A stretch of DNA of 25,000 nucleotides from Takakia lepidozioides (GCA_030704615.1 JAKLZA010000101.1:1-25000), one strand, 5' to 3'. Positions 1 to 11,387 are shown, counted from the first letter of the stretch. A program made the numbers and translations. The notes: generated by a model from the letters alone, not told the origin.

Positions 1-1757
1 CTCGATGCCCTAGAAAGGTGGTTTATTTTCGCCCGCAAGGCCCCGGGCTGGTGTTTCCTGGATGCAAACCCAAACAACAAAACAGAACAAAACAAAACTA
101 CGATGTTTTTTTTTTTTTAAAGTGCCATAAGGATCCAGGAAGGCTTTAAAAATTATTGTGAGAAATAATATATGTATATTTATGCAAAGGCCCTTTTAAT
201 CAAATTAAATAAGGAAAGACTACAAGATAGGTGGAAAAAATAACCACCTGGGGGCCGTAATAATTTAAGAGAAGAAAGAAAAAAGATCGGAACGAGTAGC
301 CACGTTATAGGGCTCCCGGTGTTAGGAAATATCGGACAGTGGATGGATAGTGAAATAATGTCATCTAGTGGATGAACGAGAAGTCGACGGTCCTAAGGTA
401 ACTTGTGGCGGCTACCCTGGATTTCCTGGACGCAATTGGACCTTGACCTATCCGCACCTGCTTCTTCCACGTGGCAGCCAGACGGTGGGCAGCCTCACAA
501 CCCTTTGTCATCCATCACAATGAAGATTCACGCATTCATCCACCAGGATAATGCTCATCCGTGGATGAGTCGCGGATGGATGTGAACAAGTGGGGGGAAA
601 ATCCTAGTAATGCCAACTAGCAGCAGGAGGCAGGCGTGCCATGTGGCAAGCCAGCTGCTGCGCTTGCCAATTGGCACAGGGCCTGTACTACTAACGTCAA
701 CCTCCATCTACCGTCCGATGCAAAATACCCAACGGCACATACCGGTCGGCAGAAGGAAACTTTGTCCGTCAGATGACAGCTCGGACGGCCAGGATCCTCA
801 GAATCCAGGACCTTGGAAAAGATGCAGCCAGATTGTTTAGGGTTGCAAGAAAAGGAGGGGGATACGCTAGGTAATGTAAAAAAGCAGACGTAGGTGTGGC
901 GTGGTAGGTTTGCTTTGCAGGCCTGCTGCCGAGGTCCTCGCGCACCTTTGTTGTTGCTCTTGCCACTTGCGCGTGCATCTTCAACGCCCTCGTTTATCTC
1001 TTTGCAAGTCTGCGTTTTGCTACCTTGCATCCTGCGTTGCTGTTATTGTGGATCTTCCTCATGCATGCTGTAACCACTTTTGTGTCTTGCGGCGTTAAGA
1101 ATTCAGTTTCCCTGCGGAGTTGGAAGCATACGGGTGCAGATGCACGTCTGCCGACTCCCTCGGACTCGTGCCTGGTACCGCCTCCTCTCTGTTTTGGCCT
1201 ACTGGAAGTTTTCTAAGCTTTCTCTCCTAGTAGATCTTTTCTTTGTTTTTTAGTCTAGCGAACTTTTGTATGCGCCTTGTTCCAATTCGGTGAACTCTGG
1301 TGATGATTTCGTTTTTCTTGGTAGTGCGGTTGCAGAAATATGAATGTCTGAATGTTTTTTTTTTGTTTTTTACTCGTCAGAGGAATGGTTTGTGTTGTTG
1401 GCAAAGGCGAGGCTTTGTGCACAATGCGATTCAGGAAATCGGAACGACCGAGATGACGTTTTCTTTGGGGGATGCCGAGCGCTACAAGGTTTGTATGGCC
1501 TGTGTGAGCGGCGGTGTGTCATGCTACGTAGTTCTTTCCATGTTTTCCTTTTCTGCACGTTCTTCCATTAAAAGTTTGTCGAAGTTATGGTATAGTTTTG
1601 GAGCTAGTTTCCTCCTCGGTGACTAAGATCCAATGAGCACGGGAAGTTTTTGTGATTATGTATAACCACCACTTGGTGGCTGTGGCGCAGGTTAATGTGA
1701 AATGCTGCCGTGGAAGATAGAGCGTACCCCTAGGGCTAGAGGAACTTTGAAGCGGAG
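1..1757. other. Upstream region of the bZIP gene, no gene called
   Basis: No frame here has a recognisable domain. The left end is AT-rich, with an A-rich stretch (67-99) followed by a run of 13 T (106-118). A small perfect inverted repeat, CTCATCC-gt-GGATGAG, lies at 554-569. From about 1100 to 1757 the DNA is T-rich with scattered good splice-like sites, for example TACTCGTCAG ending at 1380 and CTACAAG|GTTTGT near 1489. It could therefore hold non-coding 5' exons and introns of the bZIP gene, but I cannot fix a transcription start or a TATA box. Confidence 0.5.
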
Positions 1758-1758
1758 G

Positions 1759-1773
1759 ATGTTGTGGCGATGA
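1759..1773 (+). promoter_or_regulatory. Tiny upstream ORF overlapping the bZIP start codon
   Basis: ATG TTG TGG CGA TGA reads MLWR-stop. Its TGA overlaps the main ATG at 1770 in the arrangement ATGA. A ribosome starting here would end on top of the main start, so reinitiation or leaky scanning would set bZIP output. This holds only if 1770 is the true start and the mRNA is not spliced between the two ATGs. Confidence 0.35.
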
Positions 1774-4700
1774 AGAACTTTTGTACACCGGTTGAAGGAA
1801 ACCAGTTGTTAAAGAGGAAGAGAGTATTGACTGAACCAGGAAACCGCCAGAAGAAAGCATGTGGCCCAAGTGATGTGAACGTGGTATGCACCTCAACGAA
1901 AACCAAAGCTGCTGTCCAAGGTCCAGACATCATGAGAGCTTCTTTAGGAAAACGAAAGAGAAGCAAAGTGGTTGATGGCGAAACAGGTCATTCGCTGATT
2001 AAAACTGAGCTAGATGCAGCCAAGGCTCTCACGGAATTATTTGGCCTTGTTCAAGCACCTTATCCGGTTGAGGTTGGAGAGACAGGAATCAAGCATGTGC
2101 TATGGTCTCGGAAAAGGAGGAGATCCAATAGAAGGAAGTCAGAGAGTGAAAGCACTATTGCAGCGGCTGCCCTTCGCAACGATTCTGGAACTGCACACGA
2201 TTCTCTGCCTTTTTTTCCTCCTCGAATGAAAGTCGCTCAGGCATTTGTCACCATTGTGAAGCAGGAAGAAGATTCTGAGTCGGGGGATAAAGGTTGTCTT
2301 AGTTTATGTGCAGTCATGGATGATGACAAGCAGCTCCCACCTGCTTCTGAATCCAACCATGAATCAGCGCAACCCGACTCAAGATCCGAGAGCCCTAGCT
2401 CTCCACTTCCTGTGGTGAGAGCACATGTAGGCTTGATCCCCAAAGTGGAAGAGGGAGTTGCAGCACGGTCAGCATTTCGGCGGGTTGTTCCCTTGTGCCC
2501 TGTCAAGAGGCCGGTTGTTTCTTGCAATCTCAAGGTAGGTGTGGGGTGGGGGTGCTGTCCCTTTGACAACATTTCAGTGGAGCTTGGGAGGTGGGAAGAG
2601 TTGTGGATAACCTATGCCTTCTTAATACTTACAGGGTGAGGAGAAGTTCGTGGAGTGCTATGACTCAATGCCCGGGAAAGTTCCAGCAAAGCCAGCTAAA
2701 CGAAGGAAGAAGCCAAATTATTCAACGCGATTGAAGACAGAGGTTTTAGACCTGCCAACGATCCCTTCTTCAGGTGGCTTGTTCAGTAATTGTGCTGAAG
2801 CAGAAAGGAAGTTTCAAACAAATGATGTGGAGTCGGCAGTGATTGACTCTAAGGTGGATGTTAAAGTCCAGTTGCCTTTGGTGAAGTGGGAGAACAATCA
2901 ATGCCAGAAGCTGGGGCCACTTACTAGACAGAAATCTGCTATTAGTGAGGTAATTACTCCCACCATGTTCCACCAGCTTTTGGATTGAGAACAGTGTTCT
3001 GATTGGCTTTCTAGCAATTGCAAGATTTGAAGTGAAAGGTTGTGCTCTCAGGTCTTTCTCAGTTCACCACCTTCCAAACAGTTTTAACCTAGTTTACTTT
3101 GCACATCCTGTTTTTGGTTACGGAAGGTCGAAAGAGAGGCCCGTCGACTGCGCCGTGTCCAAGCAAATCGGGAGTCAGCCAGGCAGACCATTCGAAGGAA
3201 GCAGGTTTGTCCATGTTTTTGCACCTTTGTGCAAGTATGGTGCTCTTATTGAGATCTAATAATATCTGACTTTCAAACCGTTCTGAAAGGAAGGTGCACT
3301 CAACAGTGTGGTCCTTGTTTTAAGCAGGAGATGAGGCCCTAGCCTCAAATCGCAATATGCAGTCAAGGTGTGATTGTTGTAAGCAGGGACATCTGACACA
3401 TACATCTCTGGAACATGTTGCCTCTCTCACTCACTCTTGGAATGACACTGCTTTGTGCCGTTTCTGAAGGTTTTTTGTGAGGAGTTGGCGGCAAAGGCAG
3501 CAGAACTACATTTAGCAAATGATAAAATCAAGCAGGTGAGTCAAAGAGCTTGTGGCATGGTAAACATTCCTGAGGAAAGATGTTGGTTGGCTTGGTAGTA
3601 CTCAATGGGTTTTTTCGTTAATAGCTGTTATTCTAACACATTTGGGTCTTGGTGTAGATTGTCATGCCCAACCTGTTTCTTGCATTGACCTTTAGAGATC
3701 TTACAGGTCTGTTTTACAGGACTGTCTGTTTTAGTGTTTTCAAGAAATACTTATACAAGCGTTGATTTGTGTCTGCTCAGGAATTGGAACTGGTGGCTCT
3801 AAAACATAGGGCTTTACTTGATTTGAACCATCGGCTTAAGGAGCAGGTGAGTTGTTCATGGTGCTGTACTCTTGCCTTACCCCACGTTATCTGCCAATAT
3901 TTTCTGGATCCGGTTTGCGGTGTGTTACAATGCATGGTATTGCCAGAGGACCAGAATGAATGTCTATGACACCTGTTATGTCTGCCACTGGATTTGCAGA
4001 CTGGAAAGGAATCACTACAAGCTACGGCCAGGCCATACAGCACGGCACCGCCGCTATATCCCATGTTGCCGTACACAGGGTTGCCAATGCCACCGCCAGT
4101 TGTGTGGGCCTTTGCATTGGCACAAGCTGCAGCTGCCAGCCAAGCATCAGCAGTACAAGCAGTTGACCAGGGCTTGGCTGCAGACTACAATTCAATGGCT
4201 GCAGCTTTTAAGAACAATTTTGGCTTCAATCTCTGGATGGGAGGTGGCAGCACTATGCCCCCTATGTTTCCTGCACCACCCTTGGCACCTTTTGCAGGGA
4301 CCTCTGCTGCCTCTTCTAGTGCAGACCAGCAAGTGAGCATCTCTGGCCCTTCATCAGTCCCCACTCTTCCGGCTGCCTCTACCACATCTGTAGACAATGT
4401 ATCAGTATCTTTCGGAACAGACAGATCCATGACTCCGGGTAAAGCAGATACTCACTCTGACTTCATAATGAAGTCAGATGCATGTTTTCTGCAACCTCCT
4501 CTAGAGGCAGGCGTGAACGTTCACGCGCCACAGGCATTGCAGTCTGAAGTTTCAAATTCCATGCCTTCAGTGATACCCCTCTTTAGGATGTTGCCCCCAA
4601 GCCCAGGAGCAGAATGCAGGCCCGACTTTTTCCCTTCCTTGCCTCTCGGCTTGACCTCTGGCAATGGGTCTGCTGTTCCTATACCCCATTTAGACAAATT

Positions 4701-4899
4701 AGTCAGCTCCAACATCTTTTCGTCATATGGAATGGGAGGAACGGGCTTCTTGGGAAGCTTGCAACAAGTGACTCCACCCAAAGTGTCTGGAGCGGCAGTT
4801 GCAGCTGCAGAAGCCAGGCGACGTCGCAAAGAGCTGACAAGGAGCAAAAGCCTACAGATGCGGCAGGGTGCACGTTTGGCTAACCCCTCAGCTGTATAA
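1770..4899 (+). CDS. bZIP transcription factor, bZIP62-like (plant group J), six coding exons
   Basis: Exons: 1770-2534, 2635-2949, 3127-3204, 3470-3535, 3781-3846, 4000-4899. All introns are GT-AG and all joins are phase 0, giving 729 residues. Exon 3 encodes the DNA-contact region RRVQANRESARQTIRRKQ. The invariant Asn is residue 374, and Ile382 sits where most bZIPs have Arg or Lys, as I recall for Arabidopsis bZIP62 and its relatives. The zipper follows in exact heptads: L392, L399, I406, V413, L420, L427. The N-terminal half is acidic and Ser-rich with basic patches (SRKRRRSNRRKS, AKRRKKPNY) that could act as nuclear signals. Exon 6 has an Ala/Pro-rich YSTAPPLYPMLPY segment and a basic end, EARRRRKELTRSKSLQMRQ. 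It should be a nuclear dimeric regulator; its targets are unknown. The start is the first ATG after an in-frame TAG at 1737; an upstream coding exon cannot be excluded. The exon structure and family are secure, the N-terminus less so. Confidence 0.9.
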
Positions 4900-5859
4900 T
4901 TACTTCTTTCCCTGTACTTAGTCAAGTGTCTTTAACTAGTTTTGCACAACGATTCAGTCGGTTTAGGAATTAGGTTATTCTTTGTCAAGGGTACATTATT
5001 AATGATCTGTTGACATCACATTGATAAATGGTGGGATAGAGACCCATTAGGTATGATGTATTGCTCTGCTTCAAGACAGTGGTGCTTATCATGCACCAGC
5101 GCAATGGGTCAACCACTACATGAGACTGAAGGATGCATGCAATCCATGCAAAGGGCAAAGAGATATTTGTTCATTATCCCTAGTTTGTAACACGGGCTTT
5201 GAAATTCAGTGATTCATTGCTATTTTTCCTCATGAATTTTGGACAGCTGTGTCATATTTTTTTAATAAGAGTTTCACTTCTGGAATGTCTTGTAGGAATC
5301 CTTTCATGTTGGGACTGGCTTCTAGATCTGATGTTTGAGATGGGCCCTTCTCCCTGGGTGCAATGATGTTTTACAAGCTCCGTTTGCAATCTACATCTCA
5401 CCTCTACAGCCACTGTAGTGTGGGCTCGCATGTACTTGACCTGGTCAGGGTGAGTCCATGTTTCTATATAACCAAACATTGCACTCTCCCTGCCTCATCA
5501 CACTGCCTTACAAAGTACTCTCCCTCGTTTGCACCTCATTTCCCTTCAGTTGTCTGCCCTGGTGGAGTCATAGTGCAGTTTCTCTTCATGCCAGAGAAAG
5601 GACTGGTGCAGCAGCTAACCATCACCCGTAGTGAGCTGGGATCAACAAAGCACTTTCACCTCCATCCTTCACCCAAGATGTTGCATTCTCCCCTGAGTGT
5701 TCTGAGGTCAAAGCAGCAGCACAATGAACAATGTGGTCCAGGGAACCAAAATACTCATAAATGGTATGTGAAAACACTGTAACATACCCAATCTGAAGGC
5801 ACAAGAGGACGAAGCCATACACTGTGTGCACACCCCACAATGTCACTACAACGGAGAAG
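4900..5859. other. Spacer between the bZIP and TenA genes
   Basis: This holds the 3' end of the bZIP transcript and the promoter and leader of the TenA gene. No coding segment was recognised on either strand, and no clear AATAAA signal follows the bZIP stop. An out-of-frame ATG at 5840 lies 20 bases before the TenA start proposed here. Confidence 0.5.
5465..5471 (+). promoter_or_regulatory. Candidate TATA box for the TenA-type gene
   Basis: TATATAA sits in TTTCTATATAACC, about 390 bases before the first coding ATG and followed by a C/T-rich stretch. It is the best TATA match in this spacer. The implied leader is long, or carries an unseen intron, so the assignment is tentative. Confidence 0.35.
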
Positions 5860-8337
5860 ATGGGAGGGGAGGTTGCTGAAGCAGGGACTAAAGGCATGGA
5901 GGAGATGGGGGAGGAGGAAGAGAACACAGTCACAAGCGTGTGGCAAAGGAAGCACCATGCTTTGTACAAGGCGGCCACACGACATAGCTTCATTCTTAGC
6001 ATCCGCGATGGCTCTATTGACATGGATTCCTTCAAGCGCTGGCTGGTGGGCGTCTGAAGCCCTCTGTACCTTTGTCGGTCTGCTCTTCCATGGCTCGAGA
6101 TCGTGCCTTCTGGCTACCTGGACCCACTCTTGATTCGTCGTCCCTGCTTCTACAGATTGGTTTTTAGTCAAATTACGAAGGGATGGCGGGAAATTCTGTT
6201 TCCGGAACTGCATGGGTTGGTAAAGTTGGGGGCTTGGCTGATTTGCTCTTTTAGTTTATGGGCAGTAGAGGAACCAGATCAGGCACTCTTGTAGTTCGCC
6301 CACCAGCCATGGTTGACAGTTGGGGCCAGCTATCGCTCGCCACTAACCAGGGCCACTTGCTTGGAGTATCCATGAGGAATTTGCAGCTATGGCCCATTGA
6401 ACTTACGGGGGTTATCGCTGCAGAACTATGCTCAAAGTCTGTCGGCGAGGATGTGAACTGCTAAGTTGCCGAATTCAGTGCTAACATCCTGTCAATCCTA
6501 GTCGTCCTTATCATCTTCTCTAACTGGCGATGTGTCTCTCTATTTTTTGGAATGGGATGCTCACATCTGTCTTGAGTAAGTAAACTGAATGCTGCAGACC
6601 TCTAGAATTGAGAAAGACAGGTCTCTTCTGAGAGAACGAAAAATTACCAGTGCTGATTCGAGAGTGTCTGCAACATGCAGATTTTGTCAGCTCTTCACAG
6701 TTTCCATGCTCCCCTGCCAATAGATTATTTTTTCTAAGGCTGGTTATGAAAATTGTCGAGAGGGAGAGAGGGAGAGAGAGAGAGGAGGGTGGCCACAAAG
6801 CAGCAAAAGAGGTCGAACGGCCTTGAACTAACTAGAAGCGTAAGCCACCTCCACCAGCCTCCACATCAAGGGTTCCTTGTTTACCCCCTCGGAGCTTCCC
6901 TGCAGACAGAAATTGTGAATCCTAGAGAGAGTAGGATGTATACTTAGTTAATCATGTATACAGGTCGTGAGGGGCAGAAATGAAGGCCCCTCATCAACAT
7001 CCACACTGGTTTAATTGTTGAGTAACGTGCAGGGGCAGGACTACCACTTTGTTAGACATTTTGCAGCATTCTTTGCAACTGTGTTGCTGCAAATTCCCAA
7101 ACCCTCACCAGAGCCTGAGATGGGCACAATTTATGGGGGATTTGAAGCCCTTGATGGAGAGATATCATGGTTTCAGGCAGAGGCCGCCAAGTGGGGATTG
7201 CAGCTGGAGAATACGGTCATCCAGAAGTCAGTGCAGGAGTATTGCAAGTTCCACGGAGTATGATTGTATCCACATCTGCCAGTAAGGTTTCACAACAGCC
7301 CTCACGTATGCTGCTAGTATCTAGTATTGCGTATTGACTCTCTCTCTATCTCTATTTCCCCATATTGCATTGTGATCCAGGCTGCAGGGCCCTTGTGATT
7401 AGAAAGTATGAGACTTATAAGTGTGTTCTCTTCACTTCCTCTAACTCCAGACAAAATGTGTCAGGTTCCTAGAGAGACTGAAGGGTACTAGTATGTGGTT
7501 GCAATTGCTGCGCTTTGGACAATGGAAGTGGTGTATTGCGAGAGCTTTGCAGCATGTCTCGAGGCTGGGGCGCGCACCCCAGCTGAGCTACTTGAAGCAT
7601 GCAAGAGATGGGGAAGCCCTGAGTTTCAAGAGTATTGCTTGAAGCTAAAGAAGATCGCGGACAAAAATCTGGAAAGCGCTACACCAACTCTGCACAGCCA
7701 GGCAGAGGAGGTAACACTGACAATGTTGGTCATTCTATGCTGGCACATGAAAACACCTGCAGAAACACAAACAAAGACAAGGAAAGTTGAACCATTTCAA
7801 AAACCTCATTTCACATCGTACCTGATGTGCAGACGTAATGAACACAAGAAAAATTAATGGCAGAAGACACCCTAACAATTAACCACACTAACTGACTATG
7901 TTTTAAGCTCCCTGAAAGGAACAAACCATATGTTTGTACATGTATAAGATCCTGCCTAGAAGTTGATCATTTGATACTGGAAGTGACAACCATGTCGACC
8001 ATCAGTTGTATGAAAGTAATTTCATACATACCCTCAAGAATAGACCAAACTAGGGCCCCTTGAACTTAAAATCCACCAGAGGTAATGTCACTAACTCCAA
8101 AGTAGGCCACTGCAGAGAATCCTATCAAACTTGAAACAACAAACATAGGGTGGGCAAATAATTTTGTGTACCCGTCATTCTACATTTTTGTTCTAAACAC
8201 AAATTAGAAGTGGTGAGCAATGTGCTTCAACTCAAGCTGATCATTATATATTCTTGTATTGTTAGGTCTTTGTGGCACTGCTGGAGCATGAAGTGAAGTT
8301 TTGGGATATGAGCTCCGCCAACAGTGAAGCTGCATGA
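5860..8337 (+). CDS. TenA/THI-4 family protein of the plant TENA_E (PM36-like) type, thiamin pyrimidine salvage
   Basis: Four exons. Exon 1 is 5860-6045, ending SIRDGSIDMDSFKRWL. Exon 2 starts at 7033 with GQDYHFVRHF. Exon 3 carries YVVAIAALWTMEVVYCESF and runs to 7710. Exon 4 is 8266-8337, encoding LLEHEVKFWDM and the stop. These match the plant family related to Arabidopsis At3g16990 and soybean PM36. Such enzymes hydrolyse amino-HMP and its formyl derivative, returning the pyrimidine to thiamin synthesis, and they lack the TenA active-site Cys. Asp65 (GQDY) and the Glu in LEHEVKFW fit TenA active-site positions. The exon 2/3 junction is odd. Splicing 7247 to 7465 gives the family-like CKFLERLKGTS, but that is out of frame with YVVAIAALW. 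Splicing 7257 to 7492 keeps the frame (233 residues) but drops that loop. The gene is therefore either functional with a short loop, frameshifted by one base, or mis-assembled there. The N-terminus is Glu-rich, with ATG 5860 chosen. Confidence 0.85.
6758..6786 (+). repeat. GA-rich microsatellite in TenA intron 1
   Basis: A purine tract built of GAGAGG and GAGA units lies inside the first intron (6046-7032). It is an ordinary simple repeat, probably variable in length. No coding content was found in the rest of this intron. Confidence 0.85.
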
Positions 8338-8558
8338 GCTATTAAAAGTTGAAATGACCACCCTACGTCCATAATTACATCGGTGGTACATACAAAGACG
8401 ATCTCCCTACTGAACGCGAGAAATGAACCATCTTGGGGATTACTGACATCAATCCTGGATTGTGGATGGCTCTTGGACCCATACATCTTCCTCTCTGTGA
8501 GGGTGGTATGGATGGTGTGATTGCCCCTGTTTCCAACAGTTTGCAGGGGTTCGACAGA

Positions 8559-8564
8559 AATAAA
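8559..8564 (+). terminator. Candidate polyadenylation signal of the TenA gene
   Basis: AATAAA occurs 222 bases after the TenA stop codon, a reasonable distance for a plant 3' UTR. Plant signals are loose, so this is only a candidate. Confidence 0.3.
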
Positions 8565-9137
8565 AAGCACTGCTCCTAGGTAGATGCCTAATGTACTCTC
8601 AATGGGCATTAAACTAGATGAATTCCGGACATGCTCTTGTCACTCGTTAAGGATCAAAAGACAGATCACCATCCAAAAGTCATTGTTACATTATGCTTGG
8701 GGCCATTTGCTATGAAACCTCCAACATTGGGCATCAGCGATACAGGAGTGCCTAGTTCTTGAACACCCACAAATCTGATATAGTCCTGGGGGCTATGAAT
8801 CGGACCACTGCCAAATATCATGCACACGCACAAGATCTGCAGGAATCAAAAGACATTCGATCAGGTCTGAAATACTACAGTTGAAAGTATATATGACCCA
8901 CCATCCTGATCATACATGGGTGTATAAGGGTTTCCACATGAGGAGAGAATCTCGCCAGGTCGGCTTTCATAGACGAAACCCAAATACGGCAGGAGAAACT
9001 GAGTCATTGATCTTGCAGGCTACAAGAGCTCACATTGTAAAGGCTTACATAATACATAGAAAACCCACCTCCATGCTCATTTATCTCGGGGTAGGGATTT
9101 GCTTGACTTCTGTCATCAAAATTATTTTCTTAAACTT

Positions 9138-9155
9138 GGTCCGGACGTCCGGACC
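9138..9155. repeat. Perfect 18-bp palindrome
   Basis: GGTCCGGACGTCCGGACC equals its own reverse complement, with no spacer. It is GC-rich within AT-rich surroundings. It could be a dimeric protein site, a piece of a mobile element end, or chance; nothing next to it decides. Confidence 0.9.
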
Positions 9156-10779
9156 GGCCCAGCAAACAATGCGCAGAAACACAGATCTCTAGGCGGGCAA
9201 GTCCTCAAATAACAGTGTCCAAGATTCGAGACCCGGTTCATTGGAGGAGGCAAGTTCTCAAGTCAAACATTGGGGGTTGTGCGTGCAAACATGGAATTTC
9301 AATCTGGTGTCTAACGGCATCGGTTTATGTAAACGCCTGCTGCTTAGTTTCCTCGGTTAACCCTGGGCAAGAGATTGACTGGACCATAACAGTGTTCTCA
9401 AGATACGTAAGTATCACCGCTTTCCAGTTTCCACTGCCCTCGAGGAGATTCCTCAAATCGTGCTGTACACTGGGTATACCCAGGGCGAGATCATATTGCA
9501 TACACTGTGGATCTTGTTCGAGGATTAATTTGAGGGTGCTATGGACCCACCTTTCAAAATGTCAAAGTTTGCCCTTGGATGGTCAGAGTTAGACTTTACG
9601 AATCCAAGGTACAATTTCCGCTCCAGTGTGCTAAGGCAGTAGTAAGCCTAAGGAATGTTGACATTGCAATTACATTACAATGCTGCCATGCTCCCCATTT
9701 TTAGGATATAAAGAGTTCACCTTCTTGCTGAATTTTCATACCATAAACTCATAAGAGCAATAATTTGACAATTTCAGACCTTGTGATTGGGTGGCGGATT
9801 GTGTTTTATGCTCATTTGAGCCAAAACTTTTTGCAAAAATTCTGATTTGACCAGCCCAATCACCATTTCATGTTCCAATCATATATTGTGAATAGATCAC
9901 TGTGCCATCATTTACAAGGCTGAGGAAAATGGCTGTGGAAACAGACATGGGATGGCCCAAACTTGTAAGAGCTATTTCTCACAAGGGTGACAGCTTCAAT
10001 GTCCTGACTTAGATCAATGAACCAGACTCTGGAGACCTAAAAGACCCCCTTCGCTTTCGTAATATGGTAGGTCTGAACAATGAACATTGAGTGGCACCCT
10101 CTTACTAAAGTTGCCCTTCTTCTGACATGCGTTCATTATATGGATCTATATTGGACCTGGCCCTTTTCTTAAGGGCTATGCCCTTATTTCAAGACCACAG
10201 CAGTGGCTCTTGTAAGAGATTCAAAATTAGGCATTGGACTACCTAACTACCTTACCTGCCTACGCTGTCCGATAATAATTAAATCCAAAAAGAGGCTGCC
10301 GAAAAATCTGAAATCATTACCCTTCCAGTCCCGAACATCAATTCGACCCCCAGACCCGACCCGTCATAATCTCCTGCGTTACCATTACAATAGGCATGCA
10401 CACATGCAATTTTTTGAGTTTTTATTATTTACTAGGGTTTCGCGTTGCTCCGCACTACTAGCGACGAATTCTGAGAACTAAGTTCAATTTTTCACAAAAA
10501 AAGGGGTGGGTCATCCCCCGGTGGTACATGAAGAGATCCCGTGTTCTGTTTTTTCTGGAAGAAAAATGGCGGATCCAAAGCTTCGCACATTTCAAAAAAT
10601 AGACAGATCCCGAAACAACTACTTTCCTGTACTACTAAAAATTAGAGGATGCCAGTACTTTTAAATGAACATGTGCTCAGGGCCATGAAGTGCGGCAGAA
10701 AACTTCCTTGAACCTGTTTCCAGTCAGTGACATGGGGGAGGCCATCAATTCAAAGTCAAGGCGAGTAGCCCGATCCATT

Positions 10780-11220
10780 CAAAATGGGGCATCTGGGAAT
10801 TGAATCTCTCCTTGACAAATTTGGTTCTGGGAGTGGATTGTAGAGCATCCTCAATGCTCCCACATTTGGCATATATGTCCACCAGAGCAGTGTTCAGGAT
10901 GACATTGGTACAATTGCAGATTTGATGATGTCACCATGGATCTCTTTCCCTTTTTCCAGGGCTGCCAGGCTCGCACACGCACTGCGAACGCACACAAACG
11001 TTATGTGGTCGGGCTTCACTCCTTCCCCCATCATTTGCTCATACGTCTCCAAAGCCTCCATCCCGCGCCCCTGCTGTGCATACCCCGCAAGCATTGCACT
11101 CCATAACACCACATCTCATTCAGCGATAGTGTTGAATACTCCCTTGGCATCCTCGATGCGCCCACATTTGGCATACATGTCCACCAGGGCAATGTTCAGA
11201 ATGACATCTGGTAACCTGAC
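10780..11220 (-). pseudogene. Pentatricopeptide repeat (PPR) protein fragment, broken
   Basis: Read on the minus strand from about 11217, the DNA encodes LPDVILNIALVDMYAKCG, then a segment with LWSAMLAGYAQQGRGMEA and GVKPDHITFV, then LEKGKEIHGDIIKSA, then TNVILNTALVDIYAKCG. These are successive units of the PLS class, whose proteins usually bind organellar RNA in mitochondria or plastids. It is broken. TGA at 11116-11118 stands where relatives have an Arg codon in the 'ERDVV' position; CGA to TGA is the simple route. The frame also shifts near 10912-10917, between KSA and TNVILN. No start, DYW/E tail or further repeats are seen on either side; homology fades left of about 10800. The two LVDMYAKCG-type copies lie about 290 bases apart, as expected for PLS triplets. 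It is clearly PPR-derived and clearly not functional as it stands. Confidence 0.85.
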
Positions 11221-11387
11221 AGACATTCACATTTTTGCCTCGGTTGTCCCACCATAGACTGGGTTCAGAAAAGTATTCATTCCACAGCTTCTCTTCATCT
11301 CTGTTACTTGTTTTTGGATACTTTTCTGTTGTCACATTGGCAGTATCATGTCAAAATCACTCCAACCTATCAAAGATTCACTCAACC

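Larger units (their letters stand above)
8338..10780. other. Long non-coding stretch after the TenA gene
   Basis: The first part must hold the TenA 3' UTR. Several open frames of 90-125 codons occur on both strands (for example 8262-8609 minus and 9215-9592 plus), but none shows a known motif or an exon-like pattern, so I call none. The stretch contains a perfect 18-bp palindrome at 9138-9155. The rest looks like unannotated intergenic DNA. Confidence 0.5.

Noticed and set aside
1300-1626. A 108-codon open frame upstream of the bZIP gene
   Set aside because: It is T-rich, has no motif and contains splice-like sites; more likely leader or intron DNA.
9194-9260. GATTCGAGACCC resembles a tRNA B-box, with two similar GGCAAGTYCTCAA words around it
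   Set aside because: No A-box at a tRNA-like distance and no cloverleaf pairing.
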